64,000 bases of DNA from Mobiluncus curtisii subsp. curtisii ATCC 35241 (GCF_000146285.1 NZ_GL385912.1:317777-381776), one strand, 5' to 3'. Positions 37,304 to 47,191 are shown, counted from the stretch's first letter. The notes: generated by a model from the letters alone, not told the origin. Program-made: numbers and translations.

Positions 37304-38765
37304 CTTGGTTCTCCCCCAGTCTCCGCGCCACCTGAGCAAATTGGTCGCCACGCTCGTGATAGTTGTTGAACTGATCCCATGAGGCACAAGCCGGAGCCAA
37401 CAGCACGGTGTCCCCCGGAACGGCTGAAGCTCGCGCCTCGTTGAGTGTTCTTTCCATAAGATTGTCCCCCGGAGCGACCCGTTTCACTGGGATTCCCGCG
37501 CCGTTTTCAGCAAATGCACTCTCGAAAGGCTCCGGATCCAGACCAATCAGCACGGCAGCTTTCACCTTCGGAGCCACCGCTTGCACCAGAGAATGAAAAT
37601 CTTGACCTTTCGCGTCGCCCCCGACTATCCACACGGCACGCTTATCGGCAATATCACGCAGTGACGCGGCTGCCGCGTGTGTATTTGTCGCTTTGGAATC
37701 ATCAATATAGGTCACGCCCCCGAACGTGCCGACTACAGCACGGCGATGATTTGCCAGCTCAAACTCGCGAATTCCGCGGCGCACCCAAACAGGCTGCAAA
37801 CCGTAGGAGCGCGCCAGTCCGGCTGCTGCCAGAGTATCTGCCAGCAGGGCTGAGGTCGGCGTTTTTGCTCCGCTCAAGTGTTCCAGGTCCGCAAAAGTTG
37901 CCAGTTCCAGCGCCTGGGTTTCGTTATTTTCCCCAAAAGCGCGGTCCACAATGACATCCTCAATCACACCCAAAAAGCCCGGGGCGGGAATACCCGGCGT
38001 TAAACCGATGCACTTTTCCGCAGGAAAGCCCTGTTCCTGGACGAAACGTTTGCTTAGCACCTTGGTCGGCAGTTCCTCAGTAGCAGGATACAGGGCGGCA
38101 CGCTGCACCCCGCAATAGACTTTCGATTTGTCCCAAGCATACTCGTCGGCGCTGCCGTGCCAGTCGATATGATCAGGCGCGAAGTTTAGCCACACTGCTG
38201 CCCAAGGTTTCAAGCTGTAAGTGGAATGTAGCTGTGCCGAGGACAATTCCACCGCTAGTGCATCCACGGCTCCTTCGGCAGCCACTTGGACGATGGGCGT
38301 GCCATAGTTACCCACTGCGGTTGCTACGACGCCACCAGTAATGAGCATCTGTGCCAGCATTCCGGTCGTGGTGGTCTTTCCATTCGTGCCGGTAATGCAC
38401 AACCACTTGCAGTTACGGTTACCGATGGCTTCCTGAATCTGCCACGCCAGTTCGACTTCTGACCACATGGGCGCGCTAGCCTCGGGGAGGCGATAGAGAG
38501 GATTATGCGGAGCAATTCCTGGAGAGACTATGAAAAGTTTGTGCCCTTTCGCGGCGGCTGCCTCGCCCTGGAGCTGTTCGCCCGTGGCAGCGCAATAGTC
38601 CACCCGGTCACCAAGTTCCTCACGTGCCTGTTGCAAGGCGTCCGGGTTCGCGTCGTAGCAGGTCACATGGGCTCCGAGAGCGGCCAGCACGTCGGCTGCG
38701 GCACGCCCGGACTTCCCCAGCCCCAATACGCCAATGGAAGCACCGGAAAATTGTGTATCTTTCAC
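37278..38765 (-). CDS. murD: UDP-N-acetylmuramoylalanine--D-glutamate ligase
   Basis: 495 residues from GTG 38765, whose GTG overlaps the mraY stop (GTGA); the longer frame to 38864 lies inside mraY. Seen are IGVLGLGKSGRAA, the ATP loop ITGTNGKTTTTGM, NFAPDHIDWHGS, and the C-terminal INDSKATN-like segment YIDDSKATNTHAA with IVGGDAKGQDF. Adds D-Glu to the stem peptide. The length is slightly above the usual 450-470. Confidence 0.95.
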   Translation of the reverse strand: MKDTQFSGASIGVLGLGKSGRAAADVLAALGAHVTCYDANPDALQQAREELGDRVDYCAATGEQLQGEAAAAKGHKLFIVSPGIAPHNPLYRLPEASAPMWSEVELAWQIQEAIGNRNCKWLCITGTNGKTTTTGMLAQMLITGGVVATAVGNYGTPIVQVAAEGAVDALAVELSSAQLHSTYSLKPWAAVWLNFAPDHIDWHGSADEYAWDKSKVYCGVQRAALYPATEELPTKVLSKRFVQEQGFPAEKCIGLTPGIPAPGFLGVIEDVIVDRAFGENNETQALELATFADLEHLSGAKTPTSALLADTLAAAGLARSYGLQPVWVRRGIREFELANHRRAVVGTFGGVTYIDDSKATNTHAAAASLRDIADKRAVWIVGGDAKGQDFHSLVQAVAPKVKAAVLIGLDPEPFESAFAENGAGIPVKRVAPGDNLMERTLNEARASAVPGDTVLLAPACASWDQFNNYHERGDQFAQVARRLGENQDGGEEQGS

Positions 38766-39862
38766 AGTTTCATCACCCAATCGAAATAAAACAGTCCCAC
38801 TCCAACGGCCGTCATCAACCCAGCAATAATCCAAAAGCGCACGACCACGGTAATTTCTTTCCAACCCAACAATTCAAAGTGATGATGAATCGGAGCCATC
38901 TTAAACACGCGCTTGTGAGTGGCTTTAAAGAACCCGACCTGAATAATGTCACTGATGACTTCCATCACGAACAGACCACCGATAATGATTGCCAGGAACT
39001 CAGTGTGGGTGAAAATCGAAACTCCCGCCAGGATACCTCCCAGTGCAAGTGAGCCGGTATCGCCCATAAAAATACGCGCCGGTGAGGCATTCCACCACAA
39101 AAATCCAATCAGTGCCCCGACCACTGCCGCACAGAAAATCGCAATGTCCAGCGGGTCGCGGATTTCAGCGTAACACGCGGGGGCTTTCGTGCCCTCGATA
39201 CCGCAGCGCTGCGAGAACTGCCAGAAAGACATCATGGTGTACCCGCCGAAGACGAAAATCGAAGTGCCGGTCGCTAACCCATCCAGACCATCCGTCAGGT
39301 TCACCGCGTTAGACCAGGCTGCCACCAGGAAGTTTGCCCAAATCAGGAACAGCACCACGCCCAGCCCAATACCGGCGAAAGCCAAATCCAGGTTCGTGTC
39401 CCGGATGATAGAAATTTTCGTGGAAGCGGGGCTCAGCCCACGTGAGTTCTCAAATCCTAGTGCCAGTCCAGAAAATATGGACCCTACCGCCAACTGACCA
39501 AGTATCTTCCCAGTCGGGTTTAGCCCTAGAGAACGGTGTTTAGAAATCTTAATCCAATCGTCTAACCAGCCGATGAATCCCAGACCGACCAGCAAGAAGA
39601 TGAGAACCAGGGACGAAACGGTAGGTCCCTTTCCACTGGTCACGACCTGGTGAACGTGTCCCGCTCCCCACCCGATAATGATGGCAAGGATGATGATGAC
39701 CCCGCCCATGGTGGGCGTACCGCGTTTCGTATAGTGCGCGGTGGGACCATCCTGGCGAATAAACTGACCATACTGCATGTTGACCAGCCATTTCGCATAG
39801 AACGGGGTGACCAGCAGGGCAAATAGAAGGGCGATAAAACCGGCAGTCAATACCGCAGTCAT
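38762..39862 (-). CDS. mraY: Phospho-N-acetylmuramoyl-pentapeptide transferase
   Basis: A 366-residue polytopic membrane enzyme forming lipid I on undecaprenyl phosphate. Ten transmembrane helices are expected. Signatures are GTPTMGGVIII, the Asp-rich GFIGWLDDWIKI, NAVNLTDGLDGLATG, and the His-rich APIHHHFELLGWKE. It overlaps murF at its start by 4 nt and murD at its end. Confidence 0.96.
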   Translation of the reverse strand: MTAVLTAGFIALLFALLVTPFYAKWLVNMQYGQFIRQDGPTAHYTKRGTPTMGGVIIILAIIIGWGAGHVHQVVTSGKGPTVSSLVLIFLLVGLGFIGWLDDWIKISKHRSLGLNPTGKILGQLAVGSIFSGLALGFENSRGLSPASTKISIIRDTNLDLAFAGIGLGVVLFLIWANFLVAAWSNAVNLTDGLDGLATGTSIFVFGGYTMMSFWQFSQRCGIEGTKAPACYAEIRDPLDIAIFCAAVVGALIGFLWWNASPARIFMGDTGSLALGGILAGVSIFTHTEFLAIIIGGLFVMEVISDIIQVGFFKATHKRVFKMAPIHHHFELLGWKEITVVVRFWIIAGLMTAVGVGLFYFDWVMKL

Positions 39863-41310
39863 CGGACGCGGCCCCTTTCTTCAATTTCTTGCGCCAATTT
39901 CCACAAACCCGAACCGTGAGAACCTTTAACCAAAATCAAATCACCGGGACGCACAATCTCTTGCAGCAACCGACCGGCAGCGGTGGCATCCATCACCTGA
40001 TGACTTTCCCCATCGCGCTTCAGCGCGGAGTAGGCGCTTTCGATGTGCTTCGCCATCGGTCCGACGGTCAGCAGCACCGAAATTCCGAGGTTCGCGGCGT
40101 AACGCCCGATTTCTCCATGCAGTTGCGGAGACGTCTCGCCCAGTTCCAGCATGTCCCCCAGCACAATCACCACGCGCCGAGTGGCTCCCGATTTCGCAAT
40201 CACGTCCAGGGCGGCTCGCACCGAATCCGGGTTCGCGTTATACGCATCGTCAATGAGGTCGACTCCGTCTGCCAAATGCACCAGGTTCATGCGATGTTCG
40301 CTGACCGGAGTAGCATTTGAGAGCACAGTTGCAATCTCGGCAGGAGTCATCCCGGCGACATGCGCAATCGCCGCGGCTGCCACCGCATTGGTGACGTGAT
40401 GCGCACCGAGGAGCTGCAGCTGTACCGGAGCGCTACCCTCCGGGGTGTGCAGCAGGAAACTGCCCCGTGCGGCCTCGTCCAGTCGCAAGTCGGTGATGCG
40501 CACCGGGGTGTTCTTTTTCGTTGAAAAGTACATGAGGCGTCCCGAAGTCCGTCCGCTCATGGCTTCCACCCGCGGGTCGTCCGCATTCAAAATGGCCATC
40601 CCTGAAGGTCCCAGGTTTTCCAGGATGGTCGCTTTCTCGGCTGCTAAGGCCTCAACCGATGAATACGACTCCAGGTGTGCTACTCCCACCATCAGGACCA
40701 GAGCCACATCCAGTGGCGCAATGTCGGTCAGATAGGCGATGTCACCGGGCTGCGAAGCGCCCATTTCCAAAACCAGGTACTCGGTAGACACGTCCGCTTC
40801 CAAGACTGTCAGCGGCAGTCCGACCTCATTATTGAATGATGCCACGGGGGCAACAGTGGCACCTTTGGTGGATAAAAGCTGCTTCGTCAGGTCTTTGGTG
40901 GTGGTCTTCCCGGCGGACCCCGTAATGCCAATGACGAGTTTTAGTTTGCCGGTTCCTCCGCGGGCTTGGGCACGCAGTTGTCGCAAGTGCGCCCGAGCCA
41001 GCCGCCCCAAGGCATATTGCGGGTCGGAGACCTGCAGCACGGTCAACTGGTCCAACTCTTCGGCGGTCGCCCACCCTTGATTGAGAATCTCGGCGCGGTC
41101 GTGGCTGACGATGGCAACCTTTCCCCCACGGCGAGCCACGGAACCCAAGAAGTGATGCCCGTCAGTGTTTTCTCCAGGCAACGCCACAAAGACATCTCCG
41201 GTGCTGACCAAACGCGAATCGGTGTGCGCACTGCCTTGAATCCGAGTCGAGTTTTCCCCAGGTTCCAAACCAATCGCCTCACGTAGGGCGTCAAGGGTCA
41301 TATCTATCAA
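39859..41310 (-). CDS. murF: UDP-MurNAc-tripeptide--D-Ala-D-Ala ligase
   Basis: A 483-residue Mur ligase. Seen are ITGSAGKTTTKDLTKQLL (ATP loop), EMGASQPGDIAYL, NADDPRVEAM, and DDAYNANPDSVRAALDV. It starts at TTG 41310 with GAAGGAG 7 nt upstream; the in-frame ATG at 41301 is too far from that site. It closes the stem pentapeptide before MraY acts. Confidence 0.95.
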   Translation of the reverse strand: MIDMTLDALREAIGLEPGENSTRIQGSAHTDSRLVSTGDVFVALPGENTDGHHFLGSVARRGGKVAIVSHDRAEILNQGWATAEELDQLTVLQVSDPQYALGRLARAHLRQLRAQARGGTGKLKLVIGITGSAGKTTTKDLTKQLLSTKGATVAPVASFNNEVGLPLTVLEADVSTEYLVLEMGASQPGDIAYLTDIAPLDVALVLMVGVAHLESYSSVEALAAEKATILENLGPSGMAILNADDPRVEAMSGRTSGRLMYFSTKKNTPVRITDLRLDEAARGSFLLHTPEGSAPVQLQLLGAHHVTNAVAAAAIAHVAGMTPAEIATVLSNATPVSEHRMNLVHLADGVDLIDDAYNANPDSVRAALDVIAKSGATRRVVIVLGDMLELGETSPQLHGEIGRYAANLGISVLLTVGPMAKHIESAYSALKRDGESHQVMDATAAGRLLQEIVRPGDLILVKGSHGSGLWKLAQEIEERGRVR

Positions 41311-41383
41311 AGGTGGACTCCTTCAAAAGGCAAACAAATCAGCTTTAATCTTATCCCACGCCATCCCCGGTCAGAAAAGGGGG

Positions 41384-42934
41384 TCAGTTCCGCTTGGACA
41401 GAGCCTCGCGGGCGACCACCCGATCGTCGAGGTCATATTGACCTTCCGGCGTGAACATGATGGACTCGTGTCCCCGCCCCGTAATCACGACCGTATCTTC
41501 GGGACGCGCGTCTAAAATGGCTCGCTCTATTGCCACCTCCCGCGGGGCGACCTCCACAAATTTTTCCTCGTAACCCTTCATTCCAGCCATCACGTCTCGG
41601 CGAATCCCGCTGGGTTCTTCCTCGTGAATATCCCCGTCGGTAACGTAGGTGAAATCTGCCAGCTCGGCAGCAATCTGACCCAAAATCGGACGTTTCCCCG
41701 GATCACGCTGTCCGTCAGCGCCCATCACCAACAGCAACCGACCTTTGGTCGAAATCCGCATGGTGTCTAGCAAAACCTTGGTGGAATCCGGGTTGTGTGC
41801 AAAGTCCACAATCACCCGTGGCTCTTCACACAGCAGTTCCATCCGTCCCGGCACGTCCAGTCGGATGGGATTCACGGTAAGGTGGCGCAAAATGTCGCCG
41901 TCTAACTGACGCGGGCTGGGAGACAATCCTGTCACCACCATGACGATGGCAAGGGCGGCATTGATTGCGTTAAACGTGCCGGGCATCCGTACCTGCACGG
42001 AGGCTTCTTTGCCATCGAAAGCCCGCAGTCGCAGTTCGGTAAAGCCACCGTCCAGCTCGATAATTTTCCCTTGCCAATCAGCCGGTCGACCCGTCAGAGA
42101 CAGGGTCACGAAATCATGTTGCCCGCTACGTTCCAGCTGCTCTGCCAGGCGCTGACCCCACACGCCGTCAACGATGATGACTTGGCGATCACTGCGCTGC
42201 TGGGAGAACAGCGAAGCCTTGGTCTGGAAGTATTGTTCCATCGTGCCGTGGTAATCCAAGTGATCCTGGGACAGGTTCGTAAATCCGACGCAAGCAAAAT
42301 GCAGCGGATCCACCCGCCCCATCGCCAAAGCGTGCGAAGAGACTTCCACCACCATGTGATGCACATTTTCCTGCACCGTCGTAGCCGCGAAAGCTTGCAG
42401 CTGCGGGGCTTGCGGTGTCGTGATGAAAGCGGGAGCGGTTTTCTTTCCCACCGCGGCTTCTACCGTGCCCACCAGCGAGGACAGGTGCCCCACTCGGTGC
42501 AGCAGATGACGCAAAAGGTAGGTGGTGGTGGTCTTTCCGTTTGTACCTGTCACGCCCCACGCGCTCAATTGCTGACAGGGACGGTTGAAGGCAATAGCTG
42601 CGGCTTGACCAGCCACGGAAGCCACATCGGGCACGATAATAGCGGGGATGTCCAGGTCCGTGAGGAACGCCATCCCTTCCGGATCGCTCAACACTGCCCC
42701 GGCTCCACGCGAAGCTGCGTCGGCGGCAAACTTGGCGCCATGCACGTGGAACCCAGGCATCGCCACAAATAGTTCACCGCCGAGCACCGCTCGATTATCA
42801 ATCACCGCACCGCGCACACTCCCGCCGTCACCGTGAACCGTGCCGCCCACGGCTTGTGCCAAATCCGTAACTTCGACCCAGGGCAAGCGATGCAAATCCG
42901 GCGCGTAGGGGTCAAAAGCAACTTCCAGAGTCAT
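41384..42934 (-). CDS. murE: UDP-MurNAc-L-Ala-D-Glu--diamino acid ligase
   Basis: A 516-residue Mur ligase adding the third residue of the stem peptide. Seen are the ATP loop VTGTNGKTTTTYLL, FTNLSQDHLDYHGTM, VDFAHNPDSTKVLL, and ITGRGHE. The DNPR motif that selects meso-diaminopimelate is missing; the corresponding place reads DGDIHEEEPSGIRRD. This fits a diamine other than DAP, such as L-lysine or L-ornithine as in Actinomyces-type walls (inference). It follows ftsI by 6 nt. Confidence 0.93.
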   Translation of the reverse strand: MTLEVAFDPYAPDLHRLPWVEVTDLAQAVGGTVHGDGGSVRGAVIDNRAVLGGELFVAMPGFHVHGAKFAADAASRGAGAVLSDPEGMAFLTDLDIPAIIVPDVASVAGQAAAIAFNRPCQQLSAWGVTGTNGKTTTTYLLRHLLHRVGHLSSLVGTVEAAVGKKTAPAFITTPQAPQLQAFAATTVQENVHHMVVEVSSHALAMGRVDPLHFACVGFTNLSQDHLDYHGTMEQYFQTKASLFSQQRSDRQVIIVDGVWGQRLAEQLERSGQHDFVTLSLTGRPADWQGKIIELDGGFTELRLRAFDGKEASVQVRMPGTFNAINAALAIVMVVTGLSPSPRQLDGDILRHLTVNPIRLDVPGRMELLCEEPRVIVDFAHNPDSTKVLLDTMRISTKGRLLLVMGADGQRDPGKRPILGQIAAELADFTYVTDGDIHEEEPSGIRRDVMAGMKGYEEKFVEVAPREVAIERAILDARPEDTVVITGRGHESIMFTPEGQYDLDDRVVAREALSKRN

Positions 42935-42940
42935 ATTTCT

Positions 42941-44836
42941 CTAATCTCCAATCGGATACAGCTGTGGCTTCGTGTCGGTGGGTGGGATTCCCAGTTCTCT
43001 AATCGTAGCCCCCGCAATCTCTTTAAAGGCAGGTACCGCCACCACTGCACCATATATTGAGGCAGAAGGGCGGTGTACCACCACGGTGATAACCACGCGG
43101 GGATTATCTGCGGGAAACACCCCGGTAAAGGACCCGACGGTCCCGGTTTGCCTGCCATTGGCTTCAATAATCTGGGTGGTACCGGTCTTTCCTGCCACCG
43201 GGTAGCCCTCAATTTGGGCATCAGGAGCGCCACCCTTTGCAGAGACAACACCTTCCATCATGGTCAGCAATTCCCGAGACGTATCCTTGGTATAGACCCT
43301 GGTCCCCGCATCCACAGATCTCTTTTCCATGCTGCCGTCAGGTTTCTTCCACGATTCGATGAGATGGGGTTGCACTTCCACTCCCCCGTTCGCCACCGTG
43401 GCGATACCGTTGGTGACCTGGAGGATGGTTGCGGCGATACCTTGACCAAACATGATGGTGTAACGTTGGCGTCCGTCCCATTTTTCGGGCGCTGCCAGTA
43501 GACCTGCACTTTCGCCGGGCAGTTCAACACCGGTGAGCTTGCCAAAACCGAGTTGTTTCAGCTTTTGATACCGATCGGTGTCCGTCACCAGGTCACCAAC
43601 CTGGACGATTCCCACGTTCGATGATTTCGCAATAATCCCCGCCGCGGTGAGTGCGTAGGTACCGTGGGGAGTCGAGTCCCGGAAACTTTGCCCGTTAGAC
43701 ATGGTGATTGCAGCCGGCACAGTAAATGTACTGGTAGGAGTAACTTTACCGGCATCAATGACCGCCCCCATGGTGTGAACTTTCAAAGTCGACCCCGGCT
43801 CATAAACCGTAGAGACGGCTTTGGATCCGCGATTTTTATCACTGGTTTTGGTGGGATCTGAGGGGTTGACAGTATCCGTCTCGCACAGGGCAAGGATTTT
43901 TCCAGTACCGACCTCTTGGACTTCTGCCATGACGGATTGCGCCCCGAACTGAGAGCGAGATTTTTCGACTACCTGCTGACAGGTATTCTGCAAATCCAGC
44001 AGGATAGTCGTCTTAATGGTTTGCCCGGCAATGGCTTCCTTGCGATAGTTGTCTTGAACCGGGATGGTTTGTCCCTTCCGACCGATTTCCGTGAAGTCTT
44101 TGCCATCCACCCCGGCGAGCTTGCTATTTTGGCTCAATTCCAGCCCTGCTAAGCCCACCCCGTCGATATTGGTAAAACCGATGATGTTTCCTGCCACGTT
44201 GCCGTTGGGATAAATCCGTTTCGTGATTTCTTCGGGCTCAATGCCTGGGATTCCCAGTTTCGCGACTTTGCGCCAGACTTCGGGGGTCACTTCTTTGGCA
44301 ATGTACACGAACGTTGAAGGCTTTTTACCGGGTTGCGCGGTCAGTTTTCCGCCCAGCTCGGCGGGTTCAGCTTTCAAAATCGGAGCCAGTTTCTTTGCTG
44401 CCGCTGCCGGTCCGTAAGCCGCAACCTCGGGTCGGTCGAATTGGTCATAGATAACCTTCGGGTTACCCTGGGCATCTTTACCCGCGGTCTTCGGCTGAAA
44501 ATAGGTATTGATTTTAACCTGATTAACCCCGATATTGTAACGTTTCACGGAGGTTGCCATCTGCCTGCCAGACGAGTCCAGAATGTCCCCACGCTGAGCC
44601 TTAATGACGTGAATGCGACTGCGCTGATCCTGAGCTGCCGCGGCGAGTTCCGGTCCCTGTACCAACTGCACCACCACCAAACGAACTGCAAAAATGCACA
44701 GCACCGCGATGATGGTCCCCACCAACAGGTTTTTTCGGACTCTACTCACCAGACCAGTTTCGCCCCGAGCTGCCCTGTTTTCACGTTCCCACGCCGTGAA
44801 CGCGAGGGGTTTCGCCAGGCGAGACGCCCTCTGCAA
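42941..44836 (-). CDS. ftsI: Septal transpeptidase FtsI (class B PBP)
   Basis: A 631-residue penicillin-binding protein that cross-links septal wall. One transmembrane helix (about 36-58, LLVGTIIAVLCIFAVRLVVV) precedes the PBP dimerisation domain. The transpeptidase shows YEPGSTLKV (SxxK), AKSSNVG (SxN) and VAGKTGTTQI (KTG). The start at TTG 44836 is assumed; an internal GTG at residue 30 is possible. Works with FtsW. Confidence 0.94.
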   Translation of the reverse strand: MQRASRLAKPLAFTAWERENRAARGETGLVSRVRKNLLVGTIIAVLCIFAVRLVVVQLVQGPELAAAAQDQRSRIHVIKAQRGDILDSSGRQMATSVKRYNIGVNQVKINTYFQPKTAGKDAQGNPKVIYDQFDRPEVAAYGPAAAAKKLAPILKAEPAELGGKLTAQPGKKPSTFVYIAKEVTPEVWRKVAKLGIPGIEPEEITKRIYPNGNVAGNIIGFTNIDGVGLAGLELSQNSKLAGVDGKDFTEIGRKGQTIPVQDNYRKEAIAGQTIKTTILLDLQNTCQQVVEKSRSQFGAQSVMAEVQEVGTGKILALCETDTVNPSDPTKTSDKNRGSKAVSTVYEPGSTLKVHTMGAVIDAGKVTPTSTFTVPAAITMSNGQSFRDSTPHGTYALTAAGIIAKSSNVGIVQVGDLVTDTDRYQKLKQLGFGKLTGVELPGESAGLLAAPEKWDGRQRYTIMFGQGIAATILQVTNGIATVANGGVEVQPHLIESWKKPDGSMEKRSVDAGTRVYTKDTSRELLTMMEGVVSAKGGAPDAQIEGYPVAGKTGTTQIIEANGRQTGTVGSFTGVFPADNPRVVITVVVHRPSASIYGAVVAVPAFKEIAGATIRELGIPPTDTKPQLYPIGD

Positions 44837-44839
44837 CCC

Positions 44840-45256
44840 CTAGTGCGCAGCTTTCCCGGGAATGATTTCGCCAGTCGACAATGTCACATAGCCCTGTTCC
44901 CCGGCGGGAACCAATCCGATTTCGCGGGCTTTTTCTGCCAGATATTGCGGCGATTGGGCTTCACGAGCCTGGGTCACCAAGTCAGCTTGCTGGTCGAGCA
45001 ACAAGTTCAACTCGTTTTGCATGGCGTACATGTCGTAGGAAGTCATCGCCAACTGAGTATTGATGACGACGGGTACGACCAGAGCAACGACGAGCATCGC
45101 TGCCACCGTCAGCCACATCGGCCACGTGATACGACGCTTCTGAAAATTCGGAACCAGTTGCAGCTGCGGTCGGGAGGCACTCCGAGCCGGGAGCGGCGTC
45201 CCAGCAACATTGCCGGGTTTGCGCAAAGCCAGGTTGGAAGTGGCTACGTTAGTCAC
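44840..45256 (-). CDS. ftsL: FtsL-like cell division protein
   Basis: 138 residues from GTG 45256, preceded by AAGGAG and overlapping the rsmH stop. One transmembrane helix (about 45-65, PMWLTVAAMLVVALVVPVV) is followed by a leucine-zipper-like coiled coil (MQNELNLLLDQQADLVTQAR) and a short extracellular tail. Position between rsmH and ftsI and this topology identify it as FtsL, although FtsL sequences diverge strongly. Confidence 0.8.
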   Translation of the reverse strand: MTNVATSNLALRKPGNVAGTPLPARSASRPQLQLVPNFQKRRITWPMWLTVAAMLVVALVVPVVINTQLAMTSYDMYAMQNELNLLLDQQADLVTQAREAQSPQYLAEKAREIGLVPAGEQGYVTLSTGEIIPGKAAH

Positions 45257-46388
45257 GAGGGTCTCCTTCATCTAGGGGGCGGACGGGGTTTTGAGCACGT
45301 AATTTCATCAGGGTGGGAAACCGTTTTTCTGCCGGTTTTGGTTTGGTTCTCACAAGGTTCCCCGCGCGAGTTTCCGGGTGGGGTTCCCGCGTCTTTTCCA
45401 CGGCGCGCAATCGCAACGAGGCGGCGCGTGGATTCTGAGCGACCTCAGACTCATCAGCTAGACGAGAGCCATGTGTGAGGTCGCGCAGCCAAGGCTGCGC
45501 CTGTTCAGGCAGCACGGGTAACCCCTTGGGCGCCGCGGGGTGAATCCCTGCCGCGAAAGCCCTCTTGACCAGGCGGTCCTCCAGGGACTGATAGCTTTCA
45601 ACCACGATGCGTCCACCGACTCGCACGCTTGCCAGCGCCTTTGTCAGGAAACGTTCCAAATCGCCGAGTTCGTCGTTAACCGCCACCCGCAGGGCTTGGA
45701 ACGTGCGTTTGGCAGGGTTCCCTCCGGTACGCCGCGCCGGGGCGGGAATCGTGTCGCGGATGATTTGTACCAGTTGTCCGGAAACTTGCAAAGGCTGATT
45801 CTGTCGGGCTTTCACGATAGCTTTCGCGAGGGGCCAAGAAAATTTTTCTTCACCGTAGGTGTGCAGCACCGCGGCAATTTCTTCTACCTCTGCCAAGTTC
45901 AAGAAATCGGCGGCGGTGAAACCGGAGCTCTGATTCATTCGCATGTCCAGAGGAGCTTCCGGATGCGCATAGGCAAAACCGCGTTCCGCCTCGTCCAGCT
46001 GCAGTGACGAAACTCCTAGGTCAGCTAAAATCCCGTCGACTTGGCTCAGACCGTGTTGCGCCAACACGTCGTCCAGTTCCCCGTATGTCGTACCGACGAT
46101 GCTGAGGCGATTGGCGAAATCACTGAGTCGAGTTGCCGCCAAATCCCGAGCCTGCGGGTCACGGTCGATACCGATGATTCGCAACTGCGGATGGCTCTCC
46201 AATAGGTATGCGCTGTGTCCCCCCATACCGAGAGTGGCATCGACCAAGACAGGACCTTGAACATTGTGAAAGTCGGCGGTGGAGGAAAGTGGGGTGACAG
46301 CTTCTGAGGTGGGGGTCAAAGCGGGTGCCAGTAAATCAGCGCACACCGCAGCCAGCACCGGCTGGTGGATTTCGGCAACTGATTTCAC
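45249..46388 (-). CDS. rsmH: 16S rRNA (cytosine-1402-N4) methyltransferase
   Basis: A 379-residue SAM-dependent enzyme. Motif I reads LVDATLGMGGHS; ILADLGVSSLQLDEAERGFAY and LDMRMNQ are diagnostic, with TFQALRVAVNDELG and ESYQSLEDRLVKRAF following. About 60 residues longer than usual, owing to an insertion near residue 25 (LTPTSEAVTPLSSTAD) and a basic C-terminal tail. It modifies the ribosomal P site. Confidence 0.95.
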   Translation of the reverse strand: MKSVAEIHQPVLAAVCADLLAPALTPTSEAVTPLSSTADFHNVQGPVLVDATLGMGGHSAYLLESHPQLRIIGIDRDPQARDLAATRLSDFANRLSIVGTTYGELDDVLAQHGLSQVDGILADLGVSSLQLDEAERGFAYAHPEAPLDMRMNQSSGFTAADFLNLAEVEEIAAVLHTYGEEKFSWPLAKAIVKARQNQPLQVSGQLVQIIRDTIPAPARRTGGNPAKRTFQALRVAVNDELGDLERFLTKALASVRVGGRIVVESYQSLEDRLVKRAFAAGIHPAAPKGLPVLPEQAQPWLRDLTHGSRLADESEVAQNPRAASLRLRAVEKTREPHPETRAGNLVRTKPKPAEKRFPTLMKLRAQNPVRPLDEGDPRD

Positions 46389-46538
46389 GTTTCTTCTTTC
46401 TCCTCAGGGTATGCCCCCGTGTTTCTAGCGTCTCCCGCGTTAGCCAGGTTTCCCACCGTGTCTGCCTGCGGGGAAGAGCATTCAGAATCGGTAGGACACC
46501 AAACCCACGCGGGTTTATGCAGTTATGCGCGAGTTTTC
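46389..46538. other. Spacer between mraZ and rsmH
   Basis: 150 nt without a gene. No terminator-like stem with a T-run was seen, so read-through from mraZ is likely. Confidence 0.4.
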
Positions 46539-46970
46539 TCACAGCAGCCCCGGAAGGATTTCTTCCGAAACTTCTGAAAAGTCCTCCTCGGCGGCAGCCA
46601 AGAATTCGTTCCAGGTCTTGAGGTCCCAAATCTCGACCCGGGAACCCGCTCCGAAAACCGCCAGGTCACGGTCTAATCCGGCGTATTCACGCAGTGCGGG
46701 CGGAATGTTAATCCGTCCTTGCTTGTCCGGGATTTGATCGCTCGCCCCAGATAGCAGCACGCGGGAAAAGTTGCGCGCCTGCTTGTGGGTGAGGGGAGCC
46801 TGGCGGAGTTCCGCGTACAGGGCTTGGAACTCGCCAGTCTCAAACGCATAAACGCAGTGGTCTTGACCTTTGGTCAAGACGACTCCGCCTGCGAGTTGCT
46901 CCCGAAAGCGGGCAGGCAGTATCAGGCGACCCTTGTCATCGAGCTTTGGCTCGTAGGTCCCTAAGAACAC
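46539..46970 (-). CDS. mraZ: Transcriptional regulator MraZ
   Basis: 143 residues from GTG 46970, chosen because the protein then begins [15 protein letters not shown] as in the family and AAGGG lies 6 nt upstream. Two swapped-hairpin AbrB-like repeats are visible, [13 protein letters not shown] and [18 protein letters not shown]. MraZ forms rings that bind the operator upstream of its own gene and repress the dcw operon. First gene of the cluster. Confidence 0.95.
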   Translation of the reverse strand: MFLGTYEPKLDDKGRLILPARFREQLAGGVVLTKGQDHCVYAFETGEFQALYAELRQAPLTHKQARNFSRVLLSGASDQIPDKQGRINIPPALREYAGLDRDLAVFGAGSRVEIWDLKTWNEFLAAAEEDFSEVSEEILPGLL

Positions 46971-47036
46971 GACCTTCCCTTTCACCCTCAGCGTGACGCT
47001 GAATTTTGACCCGATACCTATAAGGTTTTCGTTATA

Positions 47037-47062
47037 CCCCACTTTACTCCACTTTCATCCAC
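47037..47062 (-). promoter_or_regulatory. MraZ operator: three GTGG repeats with 10-bp period
   Basis: On the minus strand GTGGAT, GTGGAG and GTGGGG begin exactly 10 bp apart, each preceded by AAA in the last two, about 67 nt upstream of mraZ. Three to four such repeats with this spacing are the known MraZ target. A TATAAC at 47031-47036 just downstream is a possible -10. Confidence 0.85.
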
Positions 47063-47191
47063 GAATATGCAAAAACGCGATAAATTTCGCATTTCTAACA
47101 AAAGAATCGTTGAAAATTCAGAGAATTATTGAGTGGAGGAAATATTTGCAATTATCCCCTCAGGGACGGATTAAAAGGGATGTTGAGAAAC

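Noticed and set aside
44333-45478. 381-codon plus-strand frame
   Set aside because: Antisense across ftsI, ftsL and rsmH; no coding features.
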